Assembly (NCBI RefSeq): GCF_037120705.1
Contig: NZ_JAWLJU010000002.1
Coordinates: 1,922,001-1,986,000 of the forward strand
Direction: 5' to 3'
Source of the DNA: Pseudoalteromonas sp. UG3-2
GTDB taxonomy: Bacteria; Pseudomonadota; Gammaproteobacteria; Enterobacterales; Alteromonadaceae
Length of the DNA: 64,000 nucleotides
The notes beneath the pieces are model-generated. The model saw only the letters and a list, made by a program, of their open reading frames with translations. It did not search any database and was not told where the DNA came from. Each line of letters begins with the position of its first letter. The first letter of the stretch is position 1. Below, one piece after another: positions 37,505 to 47,623 of this stretch. The position numbers were made by a program, and so were the translations under genes.

Positions 37505-38226
37505 GCGTATTAACAGCAACGGGGCTTGCCAAAAGCTACAAAGGCCGACAGGTGGTCAAAAATGTTGAGTTAAGCGTTGAAGCTGGCAGCATTGTCGGTT
37601 TATTAGGGCCTAATGGCGCTGGCAAAACCACCACGTTTTATATGATCGTAGGCTTAGTGCCTAGCGACAAAGGTGAAATTAGCATCAATGATGAAGACAT
37701 CACGTTATTGCCAATGCACAGCCGTGCCCGAATGGGGATCGGCTATTTACCCCAAGAGTCCTCGATTTTTCGTAAGCTTTCCGTATACCAAAACTTAATG
37801 GCCATTTTAGAGACCCGTAAGGACTTAACCAAGGCCCAACGCGAAACCGAACTCAATGAACTATTAGATGAGTTTAATATCCAGCATATTCGCGACTCAC
37901 AGGGAATGGCATTGTCTGGTGGTGAACGACGTCGAGTAGAGATCGCCCGAGCACTGGCGGCCAACCCGAAATTTATTCTCCTTGATGAACCTTTTGCTGG
38001 TGTTGATCCCATTTCGGTGTTAGATATAAAGACCATTATTGAACACTTAAAAAATCGTGGCATTGGCGTGCTAATTACGGATCATAATGTCAGGGAAACC
38101 CTTGATGTATGTGAAAAAGCTTATATTGTTTCACATGGGGAATTAATCGCATCAGGTACGCCAGAACACGTTTTAGCCGATCAAACCGTAAGAGATGTCT
38201 ACCTAGGCGAACAATTCAAGCTATAG
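37501..38226 (+). CDS. lptB: LPS export ABC ATPase LptB
   Basis: LptB drives LPS extraction by LptFG. It has Walker [10 protein letters not shown]-loop region [14 protein letters not shown], signature [13 protein letters not shown], Walker [14 protein letters not shown] and switch histidine TDHN. 241 residues, the standard length. It lies between lptA and rpoN. Confidence 0.97.
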   Translation: MSVLTATGLAKSYKGRQVVKNVELSVEAGSIVGLLGPNGAGKTTTFYMIVGLVPSDKGEISINDEDITLLPMHSRARMGIGYLPQESSIFRKLSVYQNLMAILETRKDLTKAQRETELNELLDEFNIQHIRDSQGMALSGGERRRVEIARALAANPKFILLDEPFAGVDPISVLDIKTIIEHLKNRGIGVLITDHNVRETLDVCEKAYIVSHGELIASGTPEHVLADQTVRDVYLGEQFKL

Positions 38227-38272
38227 TTAAGACGTAGTAATAATAACTGTTAAAAGGGATTGTTAAAGATAC

Positions 38273-39772
38273 ATGAGGCAATCATTACAGCTGCGCATGG
38301 GGCAGCAACTTACAATGACTCCACAACTGCAACAGGCGATTCGCTTGCTGCAGCTCAGTACGTTGGATTTGCAACAGGAAATCCAAGAAGCACTGGATAG
38401 CAATCCGTTGCTAGAAGTGGAAGAAGGTGAAAACGCTGATACCGAAAGCTTGGAGCAAAACAACCAAGAAAAATCCGCTGCAGACGAAGGTCAAGCATCT
38501 CAGGAAGAAGCGCCTGTCAGTGATTATGAGCTCGATTCTGATACCGCCATGAGTAAAGACACGGTCAGCGATGACTTAGCCATGGACGTCACTTGGGATG
38601 AGTATATGAGTGCAGCCCCTGTTGCCAGCTCTGCACCTCTTCCTGATGATGATAATGTTTATCAAGGAGAAACGTCTGAGTCGCTGCATGACTATTTGAT
38701 GTGGCAATTAGAGCTCACTCCTTTTAGTCCCACGGATAGAGCCATTGCTATTGCTATCATTGAGGCGGTAGATGTCTCAGGATTACTTACCCTAAGCTGT
38801 GAAGACATTCTCGACAGCATTAATGACGCAGAAGCAGAGGAACCGATAGAATTAGACGAGGTGGAAGCCGTACTCAAGCGTGTGCAGCTGTTTGACCCTG
38901 TCGGTGTTGCCGCGCGTAGCTTGCAAGAGTGTTTGTGTATTCAGCTTAACCAATTTGCACCAGAGACGCCTTGGCTGGCAGAAACCAAAATGATCCTTAC
39001 CGAGCACATCGATCTGTTGGCGAGCCGAGATTACCGTACTTTAGCGAAAAAAACCCGGCTCAAAGAAGCTGAGTTGAAAGAGGTGATGACTCTTATTCAT
39101 AGCCTCAACCCCAAACCGGCCGCCAGCATTATTCGTGAAGAGCCTGAGTACGTCATTCCTGATGTCTCGGTAAAAAAAGTAAAAGGTCGCTGGGTAGTTG
39201 AACTCAACCCAGATGCTATGCCGAAAATCCGCGTTAATGACCATTATGCGGCCATGTCTAGAACCGCTCGCTCTAGTGCTGATAGCCAATTTATTCGCTC
39301 CCACTTACAAGAAGCTAAGTGGTTTATTAAAAGCTTAGAAAGCCGTAATGATACTTTATTAAAAGTAACCAATTGCATTGTCCAACAACAACAGGCATTC
39401 TTTGAACATGGCCCTGAGGCAATGCGCCCTATGGTACTTAATGATGTCGCTGAGATGGTTGATATGCATGAGTCTACAATTTCTCGTGTCACCACCCAGA
39501 AGTATATGCATACGCCTCGTGGTATCTTTGAGTTAAAGTATTTCTTCTCTAGCCATGTAAGTACCGAAAACGGCGGTGAGTGCTCATCTACCGCGATTAG
39601 AGCGCTCATCAAGAAGCTAATAGCTGCAGAAAATACCGCTAAGCCATTAAGCGATAGCAAAATTGCAGATATTTTAGCTGAGCAAGGAATTAAGGTAGCG
39701 AGACGTACGATTGCAAAATATCGTGAATCCCTAGCCATTCCACCGTCAAATCAACGCAAAAGCTTGATTTAA
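38273..39772 (+). CDS. rpoN: RNA polymerase sigma-54 factor RpoN
   Basis: RpoN recognises -24/-12 promoters and needs enhancer-binding ATPases. The glutamine- and leucine-rich region I ([20 protein letters not shown]) binds activators. An acidic region II follows, then the core-binding and DNA-binding parts, with the RpoN box [10 protein letters not shown] near the C-terminus. 499 residues. It is followed by hpf-ptsN-rapZ-ptsO, the universal neighbourhood. Confidence 0.97.
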   Translation: MRQSLQLRMGQQLTMTPQLQQAIRLLQLSTLDLQQEIQEALDSNPLLEVEEGENADTESLEQNNQEKSAADEGQASQEEAPVSDYELDSDTAMSKDTVSDDLAMDVTWDEYMSAAPVASSAPLPDDDNVYQGETSESLHDYLMWQLELTPFSPTDRAIAIAIIEAVDVSGLLTLSCEDILDSINDAEAEEPIELDEVEAVLKRVQLFDPVGVAARSLQECLCIQLNQFAPETPWLAETKMILTEHIDLLASRDYRTLAKKTRLKEAELKEVMTLIHSLNPKPAASIIREEPEYVIPDVSVKKVKGRWVVELNPDAMPKIRVNDHYAAMSRTARSSADSQFIRSHLQEAKWFIKSLESRNDTLLKVTNCIVQQQQAFFEHGPEAMRPMVLNDVAEMVDMHESTISRVTTQKYMHTPRGIFELKYFFSSHVSTENGGECSSTAIRALIKKLIAAENTAKPLSDSKIADILAEQGIKVARRTIAKYRESLAIPPSNQRKSLI

Positions 39773-39801
39773 GACGTAAAAAACCAAGAAGGAAAATGCT
39801 T

Positions 39802-40089
39802 ATGCAACTAAATCTAACTGGTCGCCATGTAGAAATCACAGACTCATTACGAGACTATGTCACCAACAAGTTTGCGAAGCTAGAGAGGCATTTTGATCAT
39901 ATAAATAACGTTCACGTGATCCTTGATGTTGAAAAGCTGGTACAAAAGGCAGAGGCAACATTACACGTCAACGGCGGTGAGCTGTTTGCATCAACCGAGC
40001 ATCAAGACATGTATGCGGCGATTGATAAGCTCATTGATAAGCTAGACCGTCAAGTTATCAAACACAAAGAGAAGCTCACTCGACACTAA
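39802..40089 (+). CDS. hpf: Ribosome hibernation promoting factor HPF
   Basis: HPF (short form) promotes 100S ribosome dimers in stationary phase. The 95-residue protein MQLNLTGRHVEITDSLRDYV has the beta-alpha S30AE fold and matches the E. coli length exactly. The ATG at 39802 lies eight bases after AAGGA; an ATG at 39796 is too close to it. Confidence 0.95.
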   Translation: MQLNLTGRHVEITDSLRDYVTNKFAKLERHFDHINNVHVILDVEKLVQKAEATLHVNGGELFASTEHQDMYAAIDKLIDKLDRQVIKHKEKLTRH

Positions 40090-40090
40090 A

Positions 40091-40549
40091 ATGAAATTAT
40101 GCACATTAGTGAACAAGGACTGTAGCAAAGCTGCGGTCCTTTTTAATAGCAAAAAAAGGATCCTCGAGTACATCAGCGAGTTGGCCCACAAGCAACTGCC
40201 TGATGTCGGTAAACACGTCATTCTCGATGCCTTAATGACACGGGAAAAACTCGGCAGTACTGGGATTGGTAAAGGCATAGCCATACCTCATGGTCGGGTT
40301 CAAGGTATTGAAGAGATCCTAGCGATGGTACTGGTCAGTAAGCAGCCGATCTCCTTTGAAGCAATCGATAAACAACCCGTGGACATTTTTGTCGCGTTTA
40401 TTGTCCCTGAGGGCAATAATGAAGAACATTTAAAAACTTTAGCTGCTATAGCTGAAAAACTGCAAGACAAATCGTTTTGTAAACAGCTACGGCACGCCAA
40501 GACCGATCAAGAGCTTTACGCGGTTATCCAAGGAGACGATAATGAGTGA
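40091..40549 (+). CDS. ptsN: Nitrogen-PTS EIIA protein PtsN
   Basis: PtsN is the terminal phosphoacceptor of the regulatory nitrogen PTS, affecting potassium and envelope stress control. The phosphorylated histidine lies in GIGKGIAIPHGRVQG. 152 residues with the EIIA-fructose fold. It overlaps rapZ by eight bases. Confidence 0.95.
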   Translation: MKLCTLVNKDCSKAAVLFNSKKRILEYISELAHKQLPDVGKHVILDALMTREKLGSTGIGKGIAIPHGRVQGIEEILAMVLVSKQPISFEAIDKQPVDIFVAFIVPEGNNEEHLKTLAAIAEKLQDKSFCKQLRHAKTDQELYAVIQGDDNE

Positions 40550-41408
40550 TGAAGACAAGGGATTAGAGTTAATCATTATTAGTGGCCGCTCTGGTTCTGG
40601 AAAATCAGTGGCTTTACGCGTGTTAGAGGACTTAGGCTATTACTGCGTTGATAACATCCCAGTCAACCTGCTGCCTTCTTTGGTGCGCAGCGTATCGGAT
40701 AATTACAATAAAATCGCTGTCAGCATCGACGTTAGAAACCTACCCAAAGAACAAGACGAATTTAACGACATACTTGAGTATCTTCCTGGATTTGCTAAGC
40801 CCGCTCTATTTTATTTAGATAGTGACGATCAGACCCTTATAAAGCGCTTTTCCGAAACCCGACGTTTACACCCACTATCGCTGCATAACTTGCCACTCGA
40901 TTTAGCAATAAAGAAAGAGCGCGAGCTATTGGATGTCTTGATCACCCGAGCTGACTTTTTACTCGACACTACCAGCCTCAGTGTCCACCAGCTAGCAGAA
41001 GAGATCCGCGAGAAGATTTTAGGTAAAAAAGACAAACAACTGATCATCACCTTTGAGTCATTTGGTTTTAAGCATGGTATCCCTAAGCAAGCCGACTACG
41101 TGTTTGATGCCCGCTTTTTGCCCAACCCCCATTGGGAGCCAGAGCTAAAACCATTAACGGGCTTAGATCAGCCGGTGATTGACTACCTTGCTAGCCACAG
41201 CATAGTGCAGAAGTTTACTTGGCAAATTCAAACTTTTGTGCAAACTTGGCTGCCACACTTAGAGCGTAATAACCGCAGTTATTTAACCATAGCCATTGGC
41301 TGTACTGGCGGTCAGCACCGCTCTGTTTATCTGGCGCAAACCATTGGCGAACGCTTTGCCAAAACTCACAGTAACGTCAAAATACGCCACCGTGAGCAGG
41401 AAGGCTGA
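40542..41408 (+). CDS. rapZ: RNase adapter protein RapZ
   Basis: RapZ binds the sRNA GlmZ (in enterics) and brings it to RNase E, thereby controlling glucosamine-6-phosphate synthesis. It has Walker A SGRSGSGKSVAL and an RNA-binding C-terminal domain with FESFGFKHGIPKQADYVFD and GCTGGQHRSVYLA. 288 residues. It lies between ptsN and ptsO. Confidence 0.96.
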   Translation: MSDEDKGLELIIISGRSGSGKSVALRVLEDLGYYCVDNIPVNLLPSLVRSVSDNYNKIAVSIDVRNLPKEQDEFNDILEYLPGFAKPALFYLDSDDQTLIKRFSETRRLHPLSLHNLPLDLAIKKERELLDVLITRADFLLDTTSLSVHQLAEEIREKILGKKDKQLIITFESFGFKHGIPKQADYVFDARFLPNPHWEPELKPLTGLDQPVIDYLASHSIVQKFTWQIQTFVQTWLPHLERNNRSYLTIAIGCTGGQHRSVYLAQTIGERFAKTHSNVKIRHREQEG

Positions 41409-41677
41409 TGCAACAAGGGACCTTTTTAATCAAAAACAAACTCGGCTTGCATGCCAGAGCCGCGTCGGTGCTGGCGCAACTAGCGACGCAATTTGATGCC
41501 TCGGTCACGCTTTATCAAGGCGATAAGTCAGCCGCCGCTGATAGCGTGCTAGCACTGTTATTGCTTGAGAGCAGCCAAGGTAAAGAGGTTAAGGTGGTGT
41601 GCGAAGGCCCTGACGCTGATAAAGCGCTGGCTGAAATTGGCGCCTTGATTGAAAATAAATTCCACGAAGATGAGTAA
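41408..41677 (+). CDS. ptsO: Nitrogen-PTS phosphocarrier NPr
   Basis: NPr is the HPr-like carrier that passes phosphate to PtsN. The active histidine is in NKLGLHARAASVLAQLA, and the second conserved motif is SAAADSVLALLLLESSQGKEV. 89 residues. It closes the rpoN-hpf-ptsN-rapZ-ptsO operon. A hairpin (GATGAGT...ACTCATC, 41669-41702) overlaps its stop and may end transcription. Confidence 0.95.
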   Translation: MQQGTFLIKNKLGLHARAASVLAQLATQFDASVTLYQGDKSAAADSVLALLLLESSQGKEVKVVCEGPDADKALAEIGALIENKFHEDE

Positions 41678-41702
41678 TACCAAGCTGTTTGGATAACTCA
41701 TC
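41669..41702 (+). terminator. Possible terminator at the end of ptsO
   Basis: GATGAGT (41669-41675) pairs with ACTCATC (41696-41702), with an inner CCAA/TTGG pairing; TTTACTG follows. It overlaps the ptsO stop codon. Confidence 0.4.
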
Positions 41703-41915
41703 TTTACTGTCCACCTTCACATCCTGTCGTCATAGCTGATCCGGTGGCGCTTTTCTTTACTCTACTTGGTAGTTTTTTGTAAAGTGGGTTACACTGTATT
41801 GCCCTCCTGGCGCTGCATGTAAGGTTGCTTCTCTGCAATAAAACAACAAAATAGCTAGGGTAAAATATAAAACCAACAACCATAGTATTCAGTATTAACA
41901 CGCAAAAGGATGCCT

Positions 41916-43274
41916 ATGCCTGAAGTATTTGAGCAAGACTACACACTGGAACAACTGCAAAAGGTGACAAAAGCCTTAAACAGTGGACAGTTTGTTCAAG
42001 TTCGGCGGGTATTAGCTGAAACCGCGCCGTGTGATACTGCTCTTTTACTCGAGTCTTCACCGCATAAAGTCCGTGCCATGCTCTGGCAATTGGTCGACCC
42101 AGATATTCAAGGGGATGTCCTTGAAGAACTGTCCGAGGACGTGCGTTTGGGGATCATCGCGCAGATGGAACCGGAGCTCATCGCAGCGGCTACCGAGGAC
42201 ATGGATGACGACGATCTCGGCGACGTATTAAGAAGCCTGCCTGATACCGTTTATCAAGACGTGATTGGCGCCATGGATAGCCAAGACCGCGATCGCGCCA
42301 CCCAAGCCTTATCGTACAAAGAGCATTCTGCCGGTGCTTTAATGAGCACCGATACCGTCACCATTCGCCCCGACGTCACCTTGGAAGTGGTATTTCGTTA
42401 CTTGCGCTTAAAAGGTGAGTTACCCGATGGCACCGATGAGCTCTATGTGGTCGACAAAGACAACTGCTTTTTAGGGGCGTTAACCATCAATTTATTATTA
42501 ACCAGCTCACCTGAGAGCTTGGTGCGTGACTTGATGGATGAAGACAAAGAAACCATCCCTATCTCGATGGATGAATCAGAAGTGGCACAACTGTTTGAGC
42601 GTCACAACTGGATCTCAGCGCCTGTGGTGGACGATAACGCGCATTTGCTAGGCCGAGTCACCATCGATGACGTCGTTGATGTTATTCGTGAGGACGCTGA
42701 GCACAGTTTACTAAGCATGGCCGGCCTTGAGGATGAAGAAGATACCTTTGCACCGGTGATGAAAAGTAGCCAGCGCCGCTCTATTTGGCTTGGCATTAAT
42801 CTTTTAACGGCGTTACTGGCGGCCTTTGTTGCCAGTTTCTTTGAAGGCACGTTAGATATTCTGCCCATTCTTGCGGTATTAAATGGCATTGTGCCCAGCA
42901 TGGGTGGTGTGGCTGGTAGCCAAACGCTCACCTTGGTGATACGGGGTATCGCCCTTGGCCACATTAACCAAACCAACCAACGATTTTTACTCGGCAAAGA
43001 GCTGGCCATTGGGGCGCTCAATGGCGTGCTTTGGTCTGTGCTCATCGCTGGGGTGATTGCTATCTGGCAGTGGGACTTTAAACTCGGCGGTGTGATTGCC
43101 TTTGCAATGTTTATGAACCTGGTGGCGGCAGGTATTGCCGGCGCCAGTATTCCCATCATTTTAAAGAGAATGAACATCGACCCAGCATTGGCCGGCAGTG
43201 TGGTGCTCACCACAGTCACCGATATAGTGGGTATTTTTGCTTTCTTAGGTACCGCAACCTGGCTGCTGGTTTAG
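41916..43274 (+). CDS. mgtE: Magnesium transporter MgtE
   Basis: MgtE is a Mg2+ channel gated by cytoplasmic Mg2+. The 452-residue protein has the N-domain (about 1-130), two CBS domains (about 135-250, MSTDTVTIRPDVTLE and WISAPVVDDNAHLLGRVT) and five membrane helices with the pore motif GGVAGSQTLTLVIRG. The ATG at 41916 is chosen because AAGG lies six bases before it. I saw no Mg2+ riboswitch in the 230-base upstream gap. Confidence 0.93.
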   Translation: MPEVFEQDYTLEQLQKVTKALNSGQFVQVRRVLAETAPCDTALLLESSPHKVRAMLWQLVDPDIQGDVLEELSEDVRLGIIAQMEPELIAAATEDMDDDDLGDVLRSLPDTVYQDVIGAMDSQDRDRATQALSYKEHSAGALMSTDTVTIRPDVTLEVVFRYLRLKGELPDGTDELYVVDKDNCFLGALTINLLLTSSPESLVRDLMDEDKETIPISMDESEVAQLFERHNWISAPVVDDNAHLLGRVTIDDVVDVIREDAEHSLLSMAGLEDEEDTFAPVMKSSQRRSIWLGINLLTALLAAFVASFFEGTLDILPILAVLNGIVPSMGGVAGSQTLTLVIRGIALGHINQTNQRFLLGKELAIGALNGVLWSVLIAGVIAIWQWDFKLGGVIAFAMFMNLVAAGIAGASIPIILKRMNIDPALAGSVVLTTVTDIVGIFAFLGTATWLLV

Positions 43275-43282
43275 GGTATTAG

Positions 43283-43310
43283 CACGATGCTGGCACATGC
43301 CAGCATCGTG
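43283..43310. terminator. Strong hairpin between mgtE and pmbA
   Basis: A perfect 13-base inverted repeat, CACGATGCTGGCA (43283-43295) and TGCCAGCATCGTG (43298-43310), lies between the convergent stops of mgtE and pmbA and probably terminates both. No long T-run is present. Confidence 0.7.
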
Positions 43311-43317
43311 GGCCGTG

Positions 43318-44667
43318 TTACTCTCCACCAACCTGCATATTATTAACCAGCACCGAGCCGGTTTGCACCGCGCCGCGCTGCTCAATATCACCGCCAATGC
43401 CCTCAATACCCATAAACATGTCTTTTAGGTTTCCGGCAATGGTGATTTCGCTAACGGGGTATTGGATTTCGCCATTCTCCACCCAAAACCCTGCCGCGCC
43501 ACGAGAGTAGTCACCCGTCACCGTATTAACACCTTGCCCCATAAGCTCGGTTACCAACAACCCAGTGCCCATATTAGCGAGCAGGCTAGTGAGATCATCG
43601 TGAGTTGGCTTGACCAACCAGTTATGAATACCCCCGGCGTGCCCCGTCGCTTCCATTCCTAAGCGTCGTGCTGCATAGCTTGCCAACAGGTAAGTATTTA
43701 ACACACCATCGGTGATAATATCGCGGTCCACCGTCTTGACTCCTTCGCTATCAAAGGGGCTAGACGCTAAGCCACGCATTAAGTGAGGCTTTTCTGCAAT
43801 GTTGACACAAGGGTTAAAGATTTGCTCACCGAGTGTGTCGAGTAAAAAGCTCGATTTACGATAAAGCGCCCCACCGCCAATACCGGCAACAAGGTGGCCA
43901 AACAAGCTATTGGCGATGTCGGCACGAAATACCACCGGCACTTTTGCCGTTGATACTTTACGGCTCCCAAGCTTTGCCAGTGTTGCAGTGGCAGCTTCCA
44001 AGCCAACATCGTGGGCCGATTTTAACTCACCATGCACCCGTGAAATGGTGTAAGCAGAGTCACGTTGCATTTGCTCGCCTTCCTTACCAATCACCATAGT
44101 GCTTAAGGTATGGCGAGTGCGCGGGTAGCCGGCAATGAGTCCGTGGCTATTACCATATACTCGGATCCCTTGGTGACTAGCAAGGCTGGCGCCATCGGAA
44201 TTAACAATTCTGGGGTCGGCTTCCAGAGCTGCTTTTTCTGCTTCAATACACTGAGCGACTCCCTCTTCGGGCGTTAATTGCCATGGGTGAAATAAGTCCA
44301 GCTGCGGTGGCGACATTTCCAGTAGCTCTTTATCGGCAATACCATTACAAGGGTCATCCGAGGTAAAACGCGCAATATCAACGGCTTTTTCTACCACTGT
44401 GCGCAAGGTCTCAGGGCTTAGATCGGCGGTAGACGCCGAGCCCTTATGATTACCGACATATACACTGATCCCCAAGCCGCCATCTTGGTTAAACTCTATG
44501 GTTTCAACCTCCCCCATGCGGGTGCTAACGGAGAGCCCTGAGGTGCTCGACATGGCAGCTTCTGCAGAGGTTGCACCAAGCTTTTTAGCATGCTTAAGCA
44601 CCTCTTCTACGGCATTTTTTACTTCATCAATTTGGCTATATATTGGGTCTTGTGAGGAGTGCGTCAT
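43318..44667 (-). CDS. pmbA: TldD/PmbA-family metalloprotease subunit PmbA (TldE)
   Basis: PmbA is the partner of TldD in a heterodimeric protease that matures peptides such as microcin B17 and degrades CcdA. The 449-residue protein contains the conserved MRGLASSPFDSEGVKT, SYAARRLGMEATGHAGG and DYSRGAAGFWVENGEI. PmbA itself lacks the metal-site HExxxH, present in TldD at 45372. It diverges from darP, as in most gammaproteobacteria. Confidence 0.95.
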   Translation of the reverse strand: MTHSSQDPIYSQIDEVKNAVEEVLKHAKKLGATSAEAAMSSTSGLSVSTRMGEVETIEFNQDGGLGISVYVGNHKGSASTADLSPETLRTVVEKAVDIARFTSDDPCNGIADKELLEMSPPQLDLFHPWQLTPEEGVAQCIEAEKAALEADPRIVNSDGASLASHQGIRVYGNSHGLIAGYPRTRHTLSTMVIGKEGEQMQRDSAYTISRVHGELKSAHDVGLEAATATLAKLGSRKVSTAKVPVVFRADIANSLFGHLVAGIGGGALYRKSSFLLDTLGEQIFNPCVNIAEKPHLMRGLASSPFDSEGVKTVDRDIITDGVLNTYLLASYAARRLGMEATGHAGGIHNWLVKPTHDDLTSLLANMGTGLLVTELMGQGVNTVTGDYSRGAAGFWVENGEIQYPVSEITIAGNLKDMFMGIEGIGGDIEQRGAVQTGSVLVNNMQVGGE

Positions 44668-44807
44668 AGATACCTTATCCGCTCGTACTTATTGGCAAGT
44701 GTGATATAAATAGTATTGGCTAATAATCGTAACACAGCCATTCGCTATTGTAGTGATCAATTGTGGTATACTTTGCATAATTCACCAACGATAAACAGAT
44801 CAAAGCA

Positions 44808-45326
44808 ATGGCAAAAGACGAGCAAAATACCGAAGAAGAAATCATCTATGTTTCTAAGACCGAGCTAAAACGTGATGCCCAAGAGCTGCACGAGTTAGGC
44901 TGCGAAATTGCCGCGTTAGGCAAGAAACAACAAGAAAAGTTACCCCTGTCCGATGAGCTGAAGGAAGCGATGAAGGTAGCGGATAAGATCCGTGCCAAAA
45001 CCGACGCTTACCGTCGTCACATGAATTACATTGGCAAGACGTTACGCAGCACCAGTAATATTGACGAGATCCAAGCAGCCATGGATATTCTGCTCAACCG
45101 CAATAACCAAGCTGATGTATTATTAAATCAAATTGAAACCACCCGTGATGAGGTCATTGCTCAGGGAGACAGCAAGATCAATGAGCTGCTAAACAGCTAC
45201 CCAGAGTTAGAGCGTCAAAAGATGCGTCAGTTAGCCCGACAAGCCAACAAAGAACTCAAAGCGGAAAAGCCAGGCAAAGCCTACAAAGAGCTGTTTCAGT
45301 ACCTTAAAGATGCCATCATGCCATGA
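44808..45326 (+). CDS. darP: Ribosome-associated protein DarP (YjgA)
   Basis: DarP (UPF0307, formerly YjgA) binds a late 50S assembly intermediate near the peptidyltransferase centre. The 172-residue, highly charged helical protein shows YVSKTELKRDAQELHELGCE, YRRHMNYIGKTLR and YPELERQKMRQLARQA, typical of the family. It lies between pmbA and tldD. Confidence 0.93.
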   Translation: MAKDEQNTEEEIIYVSKTELKRDAQELHELGCEIAALGKKQQEKLPLSDELKEAMKVADKIRAKTDAYRRHMNYIGKTLRSTSNIDEIQAAMDILLNRNNQADVLLNQIETTRDEVIAQGDSKINELLNSYPELERQKMRQLARQANKELKAEKPGKAYKELFQYLKDAIMP

Positions 45327-45338
45327 GGGTATGCGGCC

Positions 45339-45360
45339 TAGAGGGAGCTCGCTCCCTCTA
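45339..45360. terminator. Hairpin between darP and tldD
   Basis: TAGAGGGAGC (45339-45348) and GCTCCCTCTA (45351-45360) form a perfect GC-rich inverted repeat between two convergent genes. Confidence 0.7.
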
Positions 45361-45371
45361 ACCTTTAGCGT

Positions 45372-46811
45372 TTATGCCGTGCCACCTACGGTGATTTCGT
45401 CAATTTTAAGACTAGGTTGGCCAACGCCCACAGGCACACTCTGACCGTCTTTACCACACACCCCAACCCCTTTATCTAAAGCCAAGTCATTGCCTACCAT
45501 AGAGACCTTTTTCATCACTTCAGGGCCGTTGCCAATTAAAGTGGCTCCCTTTATTGGCTGAGTAATTTTGCCATTTTCAATCAGGTAAGCTTCAGACGCC
45601 GAGAAAACAAACTTACCCGAAGTGATATCGACCTGTCCTCCGCCAAAGTTGCTGGCGAAAATGCCTTTATCAACACTGCGGATAATTTCTTCTTGCGTGT
45701 GCTCACCTGGCAACATATAGGTGTTGGTCATACGGGGCATAGGCAAATGCGCATACGACTCACGACGGGCATTGCCAGTTGGCGCCACGCCCATGAGTCC
45801 GGCGTTGTGCTTGTCTTGCATATAGCCTTTCAACACGCCTTTTTCAATTAGCACGTTGTACGCCGCTGGCGTGCCTTCGTCATCCACGTTTAATGAGCCA
45901 CGGCGATCGGCAATGGTGCCATCGTCCACCACAGTGCAAAGGCTAGAAGCAACCTGTTGACCAATGCGACCACTAAATGCAGAGGCTTCCTTACGGTTAA
46001 AGTCACCCTCTAGACCATGGCCTACTGCCTCGTGTAACAACACGCCTGGCCAACCGGCCCCCAGCACCACTGGCATCGCACCAGCTGGCGCATCTATCGC
46101 TTCGAGGTTAACCCGAGCTTGGCGCACCGCTTCTTTAGCAAACTGCATCCAGCGGGGCTCACCATCCACTAACTCTTTAAAGTAGCCATAGTCTAACCTA
46201 GCACCGCCACCAGCACTGCCGCGCTCTCGGCGACCATTTTTTTCCAATAACACCGAGCAGTTTAAGCGGATCAAGGGCCTGATATCGGTGGCAAACGTGC
46301 CATCACTGGCGGCAATAAGCACCTCTTCATACACCGCTGAAATAGAACTGACGACCTGCTGCGCTTCTGGCGCAAGATCGCGAATACAACCTTCCACCTC
46401 TCGTAATAAAGCCACCTTATCCGCATCCGTCATGCTCATAATGGGCTGCGCTGGTTGAAAGTGCAGTGGTGCTTTAACGTCGCTGAAAACTTGTACCGAG
46501 TCATTGTTACCAGCACTAGCAATGCTACGAGCGGCTTCTGCCGCTTTGTTCAAGGCTTCTAGGTTAATGGCATCGGAATAGCTAAACCCCGTCTTCTCGC
46601 CACTGATCGCCCGTACACCGACACCGCGTTCGATATTATAGCTACCGTCTTTTACCACGCCATCTTCAAGCACCCAGGTCTCATGATGACTTGATTGGAA
46701 GTAAAGATCGGCATAATTTACTTGGTGCTGATGAATATAAGCTAGCGTTTGTGCTAACTGCTCGCGCGTCAACTGACTATTGGCCAGTAAATTTTGCTCT
46801 ACATTACTCAT
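45372..46811 (-). CDS. tldD: TldD metalloprotease
   Basis: TldD is the catalytic subunit of the TldD/PmbA protease. The zinc-binding [11 protein letters not shown] motif (about residue 261-271) is present, with the conserved [19 protein letters not shown] region. 479 residues. Its start overlaps the end of the nitrilase gene by four bases, so it is downstream in a yhdP-nitrilase-tldD transcription unit. Confidence 0.96.
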   Translation of the reverse strand: MSNVEQNLLANSQLTREQLAQTLAYIHQHQVNYADLYFQSSHHETWVLEDGVVKDGSYNIERGVGVRAISGEKTGFSYSDAINLEALNKAAEAARSIASAGNNDSVQVFSDVKAPLHFQPAQPIMSMTDADKVALLREVEGCIRDLAPEAQQVVSSISAVYEEVLIAASDGTFATDIRPLIRLNCSVLLEKNGRRERGSAGGGARLDYGYFKELVDGEPRWMQFAKEAVRQARVNLEAIDAPAGAMPVVLGAGWPGVLLHEAVGHGLEGDFNRKEASAFSGRIGQQVASSLCTVVDDGTIADRRGSLNVDDEGTPAAYNVLIEKGVLKGYMQDKHNAGLMGVAPTGNARRESYAHLPMPRMTNTYMLPGEHTQEEIIRSVDKGIFASNFGGGQVDITSGKFVFSASEAYLIENGKITQPIKGATLIGNGPEVMKKVSMVGNDLALDKGVGVCGKDGQSVPVGVGQPSLKIDEITVGGTA

Positions 46812-47623
46812 AAAAACTCACTTTTAAATCGATTGTGACTCGCAACGGGCATTTTGCCACGGATTTCTTTTAGGTAACTCAAATCTAATTGCTGCTGCAG
46901 TGGCGTTAATGCCGTACCAGAGTCGGCTAACACCTCTCCCCAAGGTGACACAATTACACTATGACCATAAGTATCACGGCCATTGTCATGGTGCCCTGAC
47001 TGTGCTGCTGCAATCACATAACACTGTGTTTCGATGGCTCTGGCTTGTAATAGCGGCTGCCAATGTGCCGCTCCGGTGCTACAAGTAAATGCACTTGGTA
47101 CTAAGATCAGCTCAGCACCTTGCTGCCGTAAACGCTGGTACAGCCCCGGAAAACGCAGATCATAACAGACACTTAGACCAATTAAACCAAACGGGCTGTT
47201 GACTACAGTTGTGGCATCGCCGGGCTGTGTCCGTGCCGACTCGCGGTATTGCTGGGTACTGTCATTAACGTCGGCATCAAAAAGATGGATCTTATTATAG
47301 CGGGCGACCACCTCACCAGCATCATTAAACAATAAACTGGTGGCATAATATTTTTCATCGTTGCTTGGGGTGGCTATGGTGCCAGCGGCTAACCAAATGT
47401 TGAACTCACGGCACAATTGCGCCAGTTGTGCTATGTGTTGTTCACTGTGCTGTGCTACTTGCCAACTTTGTGCCGCTGTAGCACAAAAAGCCAACCAGGT
47501 TTCGGGTAAACACACTAAGGTCGGCGCTGTGATTTGCAGCTGTTGTAACTGTGCTCTCAGGTAAGCTAAATTATCTTGAGGTTCTGGTGTTGAACGCATA
47601 GGCAGTGCAATCACGTTAGCCAT
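46808..47623 (-). CDS. Nitrilase-superfamily amidohydrolase
   Basis: The 271-residue enzyme has the Glu-Lys-Cys triad of the nitrilase superfamily in [18 protein letters not shown] and [12 protein letters not shown]. Close relatives (NIT2/omega-amidase or deaminated glutathione amidase type) clean up metabolites such as deaminated glutathione, but the substrate here is not proven. The ATG at 47623 has AGGAG seven bases upstream and overlaps the yhdP stop; the open frame extends to 47665 without support. Confidence 0.9.
   Translation of the reverse strand: MANVIALPMRSTPEPQDNLAYLRAQLQQLQITAPTLVCLPETWLAFCATAAQSWQVAQHSEQHIAQLAQLCREFNIWLAAGTIATPSNDEKYYATSLLFNDAGEVVARYNKIHLFDADVNDSTQQYRESARTQPGDATTVVNSPFGLIGLSVCYDLRFPGLYQRLRQQGAELILVPSAFTCSTGAAHWQPLLQARAIETQCYVIAAAQSGHHDNGRDTYGHSVIVSPWGEVLADSGTALTPLQQQLDLSYLKEIRGKMPVASHNRFKSEFL

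Noticed and set aside
41703..41915. Possible Mg2+ riboswitch before mgtE
   Set aside because: I could not find the conserved M-box elements in this 213-base stretch.
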